Positions 1 through 6,883 of a stretch of DNA of 64,000 nt are shown here, piece after piece. The stretch lies in NCBI GenBank assembly GCA_048498515.1, contig JBEHXV010000001.1:186001-250000 (forward strand), in the 5' to 3' direction. Both the position numbers and the translations under genes were made by a program. The DNA is from UBA4416 sp048498515. Its GTDB lineage: Bacteria; Bacteroidota; Bacteroidia; B-17B0; Aurantibacillaceae. Below the pieces are notes generated by a model. The model saw nothing but the letters and a program-made list of their open reading frames with translations. It was not told the origin of the DNA and did not search any database. Each line of letters starts with the position of its first letter. The first letter of the stretch is position 1.

Positions 1-85
1 GCACATGCACTTTCATGTGATTATCTTTAAAGGCCAATCGCAAGCCTTTAAGCGCATAAGAAACCGATTTGGCAAAACTAGACAT
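1..85 (-). CDS. dgkA: Diacylglycerol kinase family protein, N-terminal fragment (cut by the window edge)
   Basis: Only the first 28 codons are visible; the gene continues beyond position 1. They read MSSFAKSVSYALKGL, then RLAFKDNHMKVHV. The pattern (F-x-x-S-x-x-Y-A-x-K-G-L, then an aromatic/basic stretch and N-H-x-x-x-H) is typical of the amphipathic N-terminus of prokaryotic DgkA-type diacylglycerol/undecaprenol kinases, small three-helix membrane enzymes that phosphorylate lipid alcohols. The ATG at 83-85 lies inside the last codons of the upstream membrane-protein gene (8-nt overlap), which implies translational coupling. The family call rests on this short stretch; the catalytic region is outside the window. 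Confidence 0.6.
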   Translation of the reverse strand, partial: MSSFAKSVSYALKGLRLAFKDNHMKVHV

Positions 86-518
86 GCTCCGGTTCCGTTA
101 TGGTTGGTTTTCGGTTAAATACGATCTTCATATTATACCAAACAGCTATTCCCCAGGCAGCAAAAATCCAAACAGCCATGGCTATTCCCAGATAGCCGGT
201 CCAGGACATATACTCATCATAGTTTTCCATATCATAGCCATTTGAACTCTCCAGGTTCATGGAGTCTAGCAATGAGTTGGTTACTATATTAAGCACATAG
301 CGGTAAATGCCATATAAAATGGCCAGGATTAAAAAATAAATCCCTACGATGATCCAGTAATTCTTTAAATACCCCAAGGGTTCACCTTTATTGAACTTGA
401 TAATGGTGCGGATAATAGCGCCAATAATTTGCACCACACCGGTTACAAACTCGGCCAGGAACAATACAACAAGCAGTCCGAAAAAAAAGTCGTTGTCAAA
501 AAATGATTCGTTTTCCAT
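78..518 (-). CDS. Small three-helix membrane protein of unknown function
   Basis: This is a 146-residue protein that I do not assign to a family. It has hydrophobic segments at about residues 12-36, 53-75 and 108-128, joined by a short basic loop and a longer acidic, Asn/Tyr-rich loop (about 76-106). The N-terminus is acidic and there is no cleavable signal peptide, so it is predicted to be an integral inner-membrane protein. It starts 3 nt after the stop of the M43-type protease gene and its end overlaps the start of the diacylglycerol kinase-like gene by 8 nt, so it is probably co-transcribed with both. Confidence 0.7.
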   Translation of the reverse strand: MENESFFDNDFFFGLLVVLFLAEFVTGVVQIIGAIIRTIIKFNKGEPLGYLKNYWIIVGIYFLILAILYGIYRYVLNIVTNSLLDSMNLESSNGYDMENYDEYMSWTGYLGIAMAVWIFAAWGIAVWYNMKIVFNRKPTITEPEHV

Positions 519-521
519 AAC

Positions 522-1637
522 TTAATTTGATTTTATCCATTTGCCTTTAGAAGAAAGGCCCTCAATGGTGATGTTATAAAAATAGATACCCGCAGGAAAC
601 TCCGCTGTTGTAAGCTCAAATGCATTACCGGTAAAATGACTGCTGTAAATGCATTTACCAATGGCGTTATAAAGGTTGACTTCGGCATGTGCGGCAGTTT
701 TATCCAGGCTGATCTTTATCTTGTCATGTCCGGGATTAGGAAACACCTGTGCCATAGGTTTATCATATGACTTAACAGCGGTTACAACCGGGCAATACAA
801 ATTGCTTCTTTCCGTTTGCATGGTGCTGTTAATAACACCATACTGATCGGGCGAGAACCTGGTCCTGCATACCTTCCTGGAATAACTCATAATATTGGAA
901 ACATCAGGGGCATAAGGCATAAAATTAGCGTCAACCGCTGTACCCACATACACACAGGTAGCATTGACATTGACTGAGCTTAAAATTGGATCAGCCGGAG
1001 TATCGCAAATCCAATCGCCATCAAACGCGCAGTTACTGCCATCGACCAGCTCGCCCTGCGAAATATCGCCATGCGTGTGGTACAAGCCAAAATAATGCCC
1101 CAGCTCATGCGCCAGTGTACTGCCATTGGTAGCACAGGATGCCGCTATTACCGCGTAATCCATACTGGGCGGAAACTGTGAATAGCCGCATACCGCTGTT
1201 CCACCTACCGATACATTGTTGGCGAAATAAATATTAATCACATCGTTGGTGTAATACTGCGATAACAAAATGGGCTCTTCATCGGTGTACTCGTAATTGT
1301 ATAAGGAATCGTCGTAAATGATCTCGGGTGAAGAGCATTCGTAAAAAGACATATTGGCGTTGGCATAAAAAGCGTTTACCGAATCCATTTCATCCCTGAT
1401 CTGCTGAATGGTTAATGCAGAGCTTCCGTCGGCTTTAACGATCAGGTGAAACTGCACCGGGATTAGTGCGAGCTGTGTTGCTTTATGTTTGGGCGCGTTG
1501 TTTATTTCCTTCACTTTTTGCCGGAGTGTATTGATCCATGCCGCTTTGGGCGGTGTAGCGCATTCGTTGAGCGGAACCACCTGGGCTGTTAACGACAGGC
1601 CGGTAACAAGCAACCATAACATATGCAACTTTTTCAT
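522..1637 (-). CDS. Secreted M43 (pappalysin-type) zinc metalloprotease with T9SS type A sorting domain
   Basis: This 371-residue protein has a cleavable signal peptide (about residues 1-19, ending TAQ). The catalytic motif HELGHYFGLYHTHG near residue 178 matches the metzincin HExxHxxGxxH pattern. A downstream NIMSY forms the Met-turn typical of M43 peptidases. Paired cysteines around CDTP and VCGY suggest disulfides. The last 75 or so residues (VFPNPGHDKI ... GIYFYNI ... GKWIKSN) are a type A T9SS C-terminal domain, so the enzyme should cross the outer membrane and be surface-attached or released. The substrate is unknown; relatives are gelatinases or process surface proteins. It is first in a short minus-strand run with the small membrane protein and the diacylglycerol kinase-like gene. 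Confidence 0.9.
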   Translation of the reverse strand: MKKLHMLWLLVTGLSLTAQVVPLNECATPPKAAWINTLRQKVKEINNAPKHKATQLALIPVQFHLIVKADGSSALTIQQIRDEMDSVNAFYANANMSFYECSSPEIIYDDSLYNYEYTDEEPILLSQYYTNDVINIYFANNVSVGGTAVCGYSQFPPSMDYAVIAASCATNGSTLAHELGHYFGLYHTHGDISQGELVDGSNCAFDGDWICDTPADPILSSVNVNATCVYVGTAVDANFMPYAPDVSNIMSYSRKVCRTRFSPDQYGVINSTMQTERSNLYCPVVTAVKSYDKPMAQVFPNPGHDKIKISLDKTAAHAEVNLYNAIGKCIYSSHFTGNAFELTTAEFPAGIYFYNITIEGLSSKGKWIKSN

Positions 1638-1658
1638 AGGATCTGTTTTATACCAAAT

Positions 1659-2309
1659 TTACTTAAAATAATCGAACCTTTTCGACTTGTTTGCCTTAGG
1701 GCTTAAGATAAAGAACTGGCACAACAATAAGCCGGTGAATATTAATGTAAAGGAACAGGCATCTTTTAAATGATGAAAATGAAACAAAGGTTTTAAACAG
1801 GTTTTAGCGAGTTCCAAAGGGTTTAACACATCCCAACTGTTAACCCTTAAAAAACGACCAATGTAAACACCGTAGCTTACGGCTAAAAACAATAGCAATA
1901 AAAATACCGGTTTGTTTAACTGTGGAAACCTTATTTGCGCCAACCTTGTCATTTGATGAACGGACACATAGAATAAATACAAACCTGTTACGGCAAACGA
2001 CAAAATAAGCACCAGGTCGAACCAAACAGGCAAATGGGCCCGCTTATGCAAGTGGAACAGATCGGTTAGCATATAAGGCGCGTTTGGTAAAAACAGCAGC
2101 CAGAGCATGGATAACCCGGCCAGTTTCCATAATTTAAGTTCCTTTTGTTTTACAAGATACGTACTGATCCAATAAGGTACAAAGGCCAGGAACAGATTCC
2201 AGAACAGGAACACAAAACTGAATTGCTGTGTTTTTATGCACCTGCTTAGTACCATAAACAGGCAAAAGAAACTCAGGAGAACGAGGTTTTTTCCGATACG
2301 CCCCATCAT
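1659..2309 (-). CDS. DUF1361 integral membrane protein
   Basis: This 216-residue protein has about six hydrophobic helices. The sequence around residues 31-48 (FVFLFWNLFLAFVPYWIS), followed by a WLLFLPNAPYMLTDLFHL stretch, is characteristic of DUF1361 membrane proteins, whose function is unknown. The gene begins only 3 nt after the DUF4173 membrane-protein gene, so the two are almost certainly co-transcribed. Two adjacent ATG codons are available at the start; the upstream one is used here. No catalytic residues are obvious. Confidence 0.85.
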   Translation of the reverse strand: MMGRIGKNLVLLSFFCLFMVLSRCIKTQQFSFVFLFWNLFLAFVPYWISTYLVKQKELKLWKLAGLSMLWLLFLPNAPYMLTDLFHLHKRAHLPVWFDLVLILSFAVTGLYLFYVSVHQMTRLAQIRFPQLNKPVFLLLLFLAVSYGVYIGRFLRVNSWDVLNPLELAKTCLKPLFHFHHLKDACSFTLIFTGLLLCQFFILSPKANKSKRFDYFK

Positions 2310-2312
2310 GAT

Positions 2313-3785
2313 TTAGTTATGAAAAATACTGTAGTGAATTTCTTTATCTCGAAGGTCAAAGCTGCGCCAGTCGGAAGTATAATCCGATAAATAATGGTTC
2401 AGTTTTACAGTGAGCAGGTGACGGTAGTTTTGGGTATAATAATTATTGTACCGGTCGTGGGTAAAGTTCTTCAAATGATTGTTGATCTGCTCAAATTCTG
2501 GTTTTTTAGTAACGGCCATCAGCTCCGGGATGTTGGCATCGGATAAAGAAAATAAATAATAAAAATCCACATCCTTCAAAGGCTTGTTAGCAATGTTGTA
2601 ATTGGTAATCAGCTTATCCCAGTTAAAACAACCTGAAATGACCAATACCGAAAACCATACCGCCACGTTGGTGCGGATAAGATACCAATTGGAGCGTTTT
2701 TGCCAGATCTTGATGAACATGATGCATAAGCCAATGGCTGCCAATGCCAGCCAAACATATACGCCGATACGCTTATAGGTGAAATTAAAATCGTGAATAT
2801 AGATCTGGTTGCGGATGACGGTAGATGACAGCATGATAATGTTTTGGACGATCCACAAGTAAACAAAAGCCATTAAGGCTGTGTTAGATCTTACCGTTGA
2901 AAATTCTTTGCGGAACAGATACATGATGAGGCTGGTGGCAATGATAATAGAGAGGATAATAATGCCCACACCATTATGCACAAAATCGGAATGTGAAATA
3001 TTTTTGGGCAAGCCCCCATTGAAATACAATGTCTGCACATCACCTATGTTCAGTATCACCAGCATCAGGTTTAGTAAAATAAATAAGAGCAAGCCGGCAT
3101 AGCGTTCCGTTTCAAAACGTTTGGCAGTGGAATTTTCTTCGGCCGGCTGACCATTGGCAAGAGACAACTTGTTTTCCCAATCCTCTACAGGTCCAATCAC
3201 TTTGTGATATAGGAAAGCATACATGAGTAAAAAGCCGCTGAGTGTAAAAAAGATCCAGGCTATGCTGATGAAATCAAAATTGATCCATTTCGTATTTTCG
3301 GCAAATAAAGGATTGGAGCTTTTGTACATGTTAAAGAACAGGATGCTCAGTACCAATACAATAATGGTTGCTAAAACCTTGTATCCTTTTTTATCGGCGT
3401 TTCCTTCGCCACCCGAACCGGCACGCCTGATCGAATCGATGATGATGTATACCACACAGGAAATGACCGAATAGCAACTAAACATAAATGAGAACAAAGC
3501 CGATGTGGTCACATTGAACGAATAGGCAGATAACAGCAACAGGCTGGCAATGTTGGCAATGATGCTCAGGGCGCTGGAAGTTACAAAAATTGACGCCGAA
3601 CTTACAAGGCACATGGCGGTTGCCCAAAGCCATTTTTTACTCTTAACAAGCTGTACGTTTTTAAGGGTTAGTAAAGCGATAAGAATGACATTAAACAGTA
3701 AAAAATTAATGCCTGCGTTTTGTTTGTAAAATAAAAAGCTGTAAGCGCCTGTGGCAATCAGCAGTAAATAATCGTTTTTTTTCAT
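2313..3785 (-). CDS. DUF4173 multi-pass membrane protein
   Basis: The protein is about 490 residues, with roughly 10-12 hydrophobic segments in its first 390 residues and a soluble C-terminal tail of about 100 residues rich in Tyr, His and Asp. The segment SHSDFVHNGVGIIILSIII near the middle, followed by a further membrane block, matches DUF4173 proteins. Function is unknown. The ATG at 3783-3785 (MKKNDYLLL) is preferred; a TTG nine codons upstream lies in an intergenic repeat-like stretch and adds only a basic peptide. It is followed 3 nt later by the DUF1361 gene. The family's frequent association with small HTH_34 regulators (found here upstream) is my recollection, not something seen in the sequence. 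Confidence 0.8.
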   Translation of the reverse strand: MKKNDYLLLIATGAYSFLFYKQNAGINFLLFNVILIALLTLKNVQLVKSKKWLWATAMCLVSSASIFVTSSALSIIANIASLLLLSAYSFNVTTSALFSFMFSCYSVISCVVYIIIDSIRRAGSGGEGNADKKGYKVLATIIVLVLSILFFNMYKSSNPLFAENTKWINFDFISIAWIFFTLSGFLLMYAFLYHKVIGPVEDWENKLSLANGQPAEENSTAKRFETERYAGLLLFILLNLMLVILNIGDVQTLYFNGGLPKNISHSDFVHNGVGIIILSIIIATSLIMYLFRKEFSTVRSNTALMAFVYLWIVQNIIMLSSTVIRNQIYIHDFNFTYKRIGVYVWLALAAIGLCIMFIKIWQKRSNWYLIRTNVAVWFSVLVISGCFNWDKLITNYNIANKPLKDVDFYYLFSLSDANIPELMAVTKKPEFEQINNHLKNFTHDRYNNYYTQNYRHLLTVKLNHYLSDYTSDWRSFDLRDKEIHYSIFHN

Positions 3786-3799
3786 GGTTTTGTTTTTAA

Positions 3800-3841
3800 G
3801 TTTTAACCGCAAAGACGCGGCATATATACAGAGATCGCAGA
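3800..3841. repeat. Degenerate CGCAAAG-type periodic intergenic element
   Basis: Between the micro-ORF and the DUF4173 gene the plus strand reads AACCGCAAAGACGCGG and then AGAGATCGCAGAA. Words resembling CGCAAAG recur with roughly 9-nt spacing. A similar fragment, AACCGTAAAGGCACAAAG, lies at 6800-6817 upstream of ruvX. It resembles the periodic elements elsewhere in the window but is short and has no clear inverted arm. Confidence 0.4.
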
Positions 3842-3849
3842 ATTTTTAT

Positions 3850-3927
3850 TTATTTAAAGAATGAATCTGTTAGCTTGGCCAGGATATAAACGCCAACACA
3901 GAACACCAAAAAGAGAAGTTGAATCAT
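3850..3927 (-). CDS. Micro-ORF: 25-residue single-helix membrane peptide
   Basis: The peptide begins MIQLLFLVFCVGVYILAKLT and ends DSFFK. It is one hydrophobic helix of about 17 residues with a short charged tail. Its ATG overlaps the TGA stop of the upstream COQ4-like gene in an ATGA arrangement, a strong sign of translational coupling. Composition and coupling support a real small membrane peptide, possibly a partner of the COQ4-like protein or of the DUF4173 protein that follows. No family is recognised, and at 25 residues chance cannot be excluded. Confidence 0.5.
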   Translation of the reverse strand: MIQLLFLVFCVGVYILAKLTDSFFK

Positions 3928-4445
3928 TGTGCTAAAGAATGTTCGTGAAACAAAGAGGTTTTTACCTGTTGAATATCCTCGTACAACAGTTCTTTTGAAT
4001 TAAGAACTGAAATGTCTTTGCAGTTTTTTCCTCTTTTATAGGAATCCTTGAGGTATTTCCAACTGGTGGGAAGAATAAACCAGGCGCCAATTAAAGTACT
4101 TACAGAAGCAATTGATCTTTTACCATTACCATGCAGGAAAAACTGCAGGGCTACTTCATCTTTAAAGGAGATGGAATAACCCAAAAGCACATGCTGTATA
4201 TCGTGATACTCGGCACCTGCCAAAGGTTCTACATTGGATTTTTTAAGGAATTCGCCCATTGCCTTCCCAACGCTACCTTCGGGATACTCAAGTAATTGAG
4301 CAGTGCTAAGCTTCCAGTTTTTATCTTTGATGCCGCAATTAAATACAGTAGGACCAATAAGCCCTGCTACCCAGGAAGATGTTTTTAAATGTACGGCATA
4401 CACAAAATCAATTGTTGTTTTAAAGGCTGTGCTGATGGTTTTCAT
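3924..4445 (-). CDS. COQ4-like protein (copy 1)
   Basis: This 173-residue protein has the metal-binding signature of the COQ4 family, HDxxHx11E, at H81, D82, H85 and E97 (HDIQHVLLGY ... E). COQ4 proteins take part in ubiquinone biosynthesis, where C1 modification of the ring has been attributed to them. Bacteroidota normally use menaquinone, so the substrate here is probably different. Hydrophobic stretches at about 20-38 and 105-125 suggest membrane association. It is paralogous to the protein at 5041-5556 and is separated from it by one small membrane-protein gene. Its stop overlaps the start of a 25-residue membrane peptide. Confidence 0.75.
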   Translation of the reverse strand: MKTISTAFKTTIDFVYAVHLKTSSWVAGLIGPTVFNCGIKDKNWKLSTAQLLEYPEGSVGKAMGEFLKKSNVEPLAGAEYHDIQHVLLGYSISFKDEVALQFFLHGNGKRSIASVSTLIGAWFILPTSWKYLKDSYKRGKNCKDISVLNSKELLYEDIQQVKTSLFHEHSLAQ

Positions 4446-4475
4446 GATTTATTGAGATTAAAGGATTGTGTGTTT

Positions 4476-4952
4476 TTATTGTTTTGAATATGTTTCGTTC
4501 TCTATAAGGGCAATTTTTCGTTTGATATAGAATAAAGGGATCAATCCGAACAGGCCAAAGCAGCAATCAATGACCTGGTGGTAGAAAGGAATGTGGCGAA
4601 TTGGCCCGCAAATAAAAGCCAGGGGAAACACTGCCAGGCAGGCAATGATACCTACTGTGACACTGAATTTATTTCTCACCGGATCTTTGTAAACACCAAT
4701 AAAGAACAGGGCAATGATGATGTGGGCAAAAGCCAGCCAGTCGGTACCGTATAAAACAATGGAAGGGGTTTGGTGTACACCTTCGTAAACCGTTTTGATC
4801 CAGCTGTGAAAATAAACCGGGAAGAAATTAAGGTTGGCGATCAGGAAATCAACTTCGGTAGTTAAGGGAAAAGCCGTAATGCCGCTCAGGGCCAACAGAA
4901 CAATGAATACGATGACCACGCGTTGGATGGGTTTGATGTTGGAGGTTTTCAT
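4476..4952 (-). CDS. Four-helix membrane protein between two COQ4-like genes
   Basis: This 158-residue protein has hydrophobic segments near residues 12-30, 64-86, 95-113 and 125-145. Conserved-looking polar residues sit in loops (CGPIRHIPFYH, and DWLAFAH inside the second helix). I do not recognise the family. Its position between two COQ4-like genes on the same strand suggests a shared role, perhaps in membrane lipid or quinone-like chemistry, but this is inference from context. The upstream gap (4953-5040) holds an inverted repeat, so it may have a separate transcript end or start. Confidence 0.65.
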   Translation of the reverse strand: MKTSNIKPIQRVVIVFIVLLALSGITAFPLTTEVDFLIANLNFFPVYFHSWIKTVYEGVHQTPSIVLYGTDWLAFAHIIIALFFIGVYKDPVRNKFSVTVGIIACLAVFPLAFICGPIRHIPFYHQVIDCCFGLFGLIPLFYIKRKIALIENETYSKQ

Positions 4953-4983
4953 AGGGTTTGGTTTTAAGTTATGTGATATGTTT

Positions 4984-5060
4984 TTGTCACTTCGAGCGAA
5001 GTCGAGAAGCGTTCTTATTTATTTTACAGGTTCTCGACTCTCACGACACGTCGTGACGAA
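4984..5060. repeat. Imperfect inverted repeat of the CTTCGAG/CGAAGTCGAG family
   Basis: The left arm TTGTCACTTCGAGCGAAG, continuing GTCGAGAA, pairs with the right arm TTCTCGACTCTCACGACACG, continuing TCGTGACGAAC. The innermost GTCGAGAA/TTCTCGAC stem is perfect, with a loop of about 20 nt that is AT-rich. The right arm runs into the COQ4-like gene upstream and supplies its last codons and its TGA stop. It is related in wording to the elements at 11624-11647 and 40311-40367. Confidence 0.7.
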
Positions 5061-5556
5061 CTGACGGGTTAAATAGTCTATGTTTCAGCTCATTGATATT
5101 TTCATTCAGCAATAATTTAAAATTCCAGTCGCGGATGGCAGTTGACTGTTTTCCTTTGCGGTAGGCTTCGGTAAAAAATTTTAATTTGTTTGGAAATAAC
5201 ACTGTTGTAATCAAACAGGTACCAACCGTAAAGAAAGAGGGCTTTCCGTTTCCCCATAAAAAGAATTGCATGGCCGCTTCATCAATCACATTGGTAGAGT
5301 AACCCAGCAGTACATGAAATACATCGTGCCGTTCGGCTTTGGGAATGGGTTCAAATTTTTCTTTTTTATAAAACAGTCCCAGGCTGTAACCAAGGCTATC
5401 CTTTTTATAGTTAACCAGGTCGTCGGATGTGAGGTTCCAGGCAATCCTATTCTTATTGAGACGGGCATGAAAGGGAACTCCTGTTTCCAAAAGCCACAAC
5501 ACAGCCTTTGCCCTGAACGATTTTTCTGATTGGTAATTGATGTCTATAGCTTTCAT
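5041..5556 (-). CDS. COQ4-like protein (copy 2), first gene after a putative operator
   Basis: This 171-residue paralogue of the protein at 3924-4445 has the complete COQ4 metal motif: H77, D78, H81 and E93 in HDVFHVLLGYSTNVIDE. The shared block HVLLGYS ... D-E-x-A-x-Q-F-F-L-x-G-N-G-K identifies the pair. The N-terminal 60 residues differ, so the copies have probably specialised. A 17-nt palindrome lies 18 nt upstream of its start and matches the one at the HTH_34 regulator operon, so it is likely regulated by that protein. The C-terminal VRHDVS and the stop codon come from an intergenic inverted repeat, which suggests that the original end was replaced. Confidence 0.75.
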   Translation of the reverse strand: MKAIDINYQSEKSFRAKAVLWLLETGVPFHARLNKNRIAWNLTSDDLVNYKKDSLGYSLGLFYKKEKFEPIPKAERHDVFHVLLGYSTNVIDEAAMQFFLWGNGKPSFFTVGTCLITTVLFPNKLKFFTEAYRKGKQSTAIRDWNFKLLLNENINELKHRLFNPSVRHDVS

Positions 5557-5573
5557 GTTTTTTATTTAAAAGT

Positions 5574-5590
5574 ACTTTGTGTTTCAAAGT
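5574..5590. promoter_or_regulatory. Putative operator upstream of COQ4-like copy 2
   Basis: The palindrome ACTTTGTGTTTCAAAGT has arms ACTTTG and CAAAGT around a 5-nt centre. It sits between the HTH_34 regulator gene and the COQ4-like gene. It matches ACTTTGTGGTACAAAGT at 6726-6742, and conservation extends outward on the plus strand (AAAG[T/C] before it and T after it). A dimeric winged-helix protein would bind such a site. The regulator assignment is inferred from proximity. Confidence 0.6.
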
Positions 5591-5610
5591 TTAAGTTCAA
5601 AAAAAAGGGA

Positions 5611-5907
5611 TTATCGTCCTTTCAATAATTTTTCAAGCGCGTCCAAATGATCGTTAAAGGCTTTCATACCAACCTTTGTTACCGAATAAGTTGTTAAGGG
5701 TTTCTTGCCCACAAATTCTTTTTTCACATGTATGTAGCCTTCTTTTTCCAAAGCTGTAATATGACTGGCGAGGTTCCCATCGGTGAGTTCCAGGGTTTCC
5801 TTCATGGTACTAAAGTCCACACTGTCGTTCACCATCAGCACACTCATGATCCCAAGGCGGATCCGGTTCTCAAACGCTTTATTTAAATTATGTATGTAAC
5901 TTTTCAT
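5611..5907 (-). CDS. Winged-helix transcriptional regulator (HTH_34 type)
   Basis: The 98-residue protein is a single winged-helix domain: MKSYIHNLNKAFENRIRLGI, a recognition-helix region DGNLASHITALEKEGYI, and a wing VKKEFVGKKPLTTYSVTKVG. This matches the PF13601 (HTH_34) group of small MarR/ArsR-like regulators common in Bacteroidota, which lack a separate sensor domain. It lies downstream of, and is probably co-transcribed with, the membrane protein at 6054-6716. Palindromes upstream of that operon and of the next gene (5041-5556) are its likely binding sites, implying autoregulation. The inducing signal is unknown. Confidence 0.85.
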   Translation of the reverse strand: MKSYIHNLNKAFENRIRLGIMSVLMVNDSVDFSTMKETLELTDGNLASHITALEKEGYIHVKKEFVGKKPLTTYSVTKVGMKAFNDHLDALEKLLKGR

Positions 5908-5915
5908 TGTTTAAT

Positions 5916-6075
5916 GACTTAAGAGACGTAAGGGATTTAAGAGACTTGAGGGACTTGGATCCCAGGGTTCTTTTTATCTCTTTTGTTTCTTTTGTCCTTT
6001 CACATTCTTTCAATCCTTTTAATCTCTTGTATCTCTATAGTCTTTATGTCCCTTCAGTCCCTTTTATCCCCTGCC
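5916..6075. repeat. 9-nt periodic intergenic element with pyrimidine-rich inverted arm
   Basis: Positions 5916-5960 are five successive 9-nt words of the form GACTTAAGA, GACGTAAGG, GATTTAAGA, GACTTGAGG and GACTTGGAT. From about 5970 to 6075 the strand is strongly pyrimidine-rich (AATCCC, AATCTC, GTCCC, AGTCCC words), an imperfect reverse complement of the first arm. It occupies the whole gap between two co-directional genes. Its far end encodes the last residues (AGDKRD) and the TGA of the upstream membrane protein. Confidence 0.7.
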
Positions 6076-6716
6076 CTCTCGTATTTAAACCACATGGCTG
6101 TTCCGTAAACAATATGCAGGATCCCAAATCCAATGGCCCAATATAGCAATCCGTTGCCTAAATTAAAAGCGTTTATCATTCCCAACACCACTTCACAAAG
6201 CCCTAAATAACGAATGTCGTCGTAAGTATATTTGCTGGCATTGATAAGGGCCAGGCCATAAAATAATAACATGCAGGGTGCAATGTAGCATATGGCTCCA
6301 TGATACAACAATGCTAAGCAAAAAACGCCACCCGCAATTAAGGGAATGCATAAATTAATTAACACCCTAATGGCGGTATGATCGAATAAGCGCTGCCCCA
6401 TGCGTTTGGCCCTGCGGTTTGAAAAATAAATGGCGGTTGCAATGGAAAAAAACAAGATGATGGCGGCAACCACAACAAGATAACTATAAAAAGGACTGCG
6501 CTCCACAATGGAAGAATTACGATCCGATGAAAGATCGTATTCATAATGACTACGATGGTTATTGATGTAACCATATGCAACATAAGCGCCTATTAAGGCA
6601 TAAATTCCGGCAAATACTCCCGATAAACCACTGAGTGATAAAAAACGGGTCGACTTTTTCATCATCTGGCGAATGTCCTGTATCGCCTCCAGGTGTTCTG
6701 CGTTTTCTTTTGTCAT
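6054..6716 (-). CDS. Four-helix membrane protein paired with the HTH_34 regulator
   Basis: The 220-residue protein has a cytoplasmic N-terminus (MTKENAEHLEAIQDIRQMMK) followed by hydrophobic segments near residues 28-50, 78-100, 115-160 and 180-205. The N-terminal EAIQDIRQMMKKSTRF motif recurs, to my knowledge, in Bacteroidota membrane proteins encoded next to small winged-helix regulators; the function is not known. It is the first gene of an operon with the regulator at 5611-5907. A well-formed promoter and an overlapping palindrome lie upstream. The last six residues derive from an intergenic repeat. Confidence 0.7.
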   Translation of the reverse strand: MTKENAEHLEAIQDIRQMMKKSTRFLSLSGLSGVFAGIYALIGAYVAYGYINNHRSHYEYDLSSDRNSSIVERSPFYSYLVVVAAIILFFSIATAIYFSNRRAKRMGQRLFDHTAIRVLINLCIPLIAGGVFCLALLYHGAICYIAPCMLLFYGLALINASKYTYDDIRYLGLCEVVLGMINAFNLGNGLLYWAIGFGILHIVYGTAMWFKYERAGDKRD

Positions 6717-6725
6717 AATAAAAGC

Positions 6726-6742
6726 ACTTTGTGGTACAAAGT
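6726..6742. promoter_or_regulatory. Putative operator of the HTH_34 regulator operon
   Basis: ACTTTGTGGTACAAAGT is a perfect inverted repeat with 7-nt arms and a 3-nt centre. It overlaps the TTTG of the promoter -7 element for the minus-strand operon starting at 6716, a position where a bound dimer would block transcription. A near-identical copy is at 5574-5590. Confidence 0.65.
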
Positions 6743-6766
6743 TATAATTAATTTTGATATGGCAAA
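6737..6766 (-). promoter_or_regulatory. Bacteroidota-type promoter for the membrane protein/HTH_34 operon
   Basis: Read on the minus strand, a -33 TTTG (6763-6766) is followed by an 18-nt spacer and the -7 element TAACTTTG (6737-6744). This fits the TTTG/TAnnTTTG consensus of Bacteroidota. Transcription would begin about 15 nt upstream of the ATG at 6716. Confidence 0.6.
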
Positions 6767-6883
6767 TTTATTTTAACGTTTTTTTAAGGAGATTTTATTA
6801 ACCGTAAAGGCACAAAGAAAATTACCGGTAATTCAAAAAAAGTAATGTTCCTGAGTTAAACCGAAAATGAATACCTTTACCCC

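Noticed and set aside
5907..6146. Plus-strand frame with the repeated peptide DLRDVRDLRDLRDLDP
   Set aside because: It is a translation of the 9-nt periodic element and of the antisense of the membrane-protein gene; no start context or family supports it.
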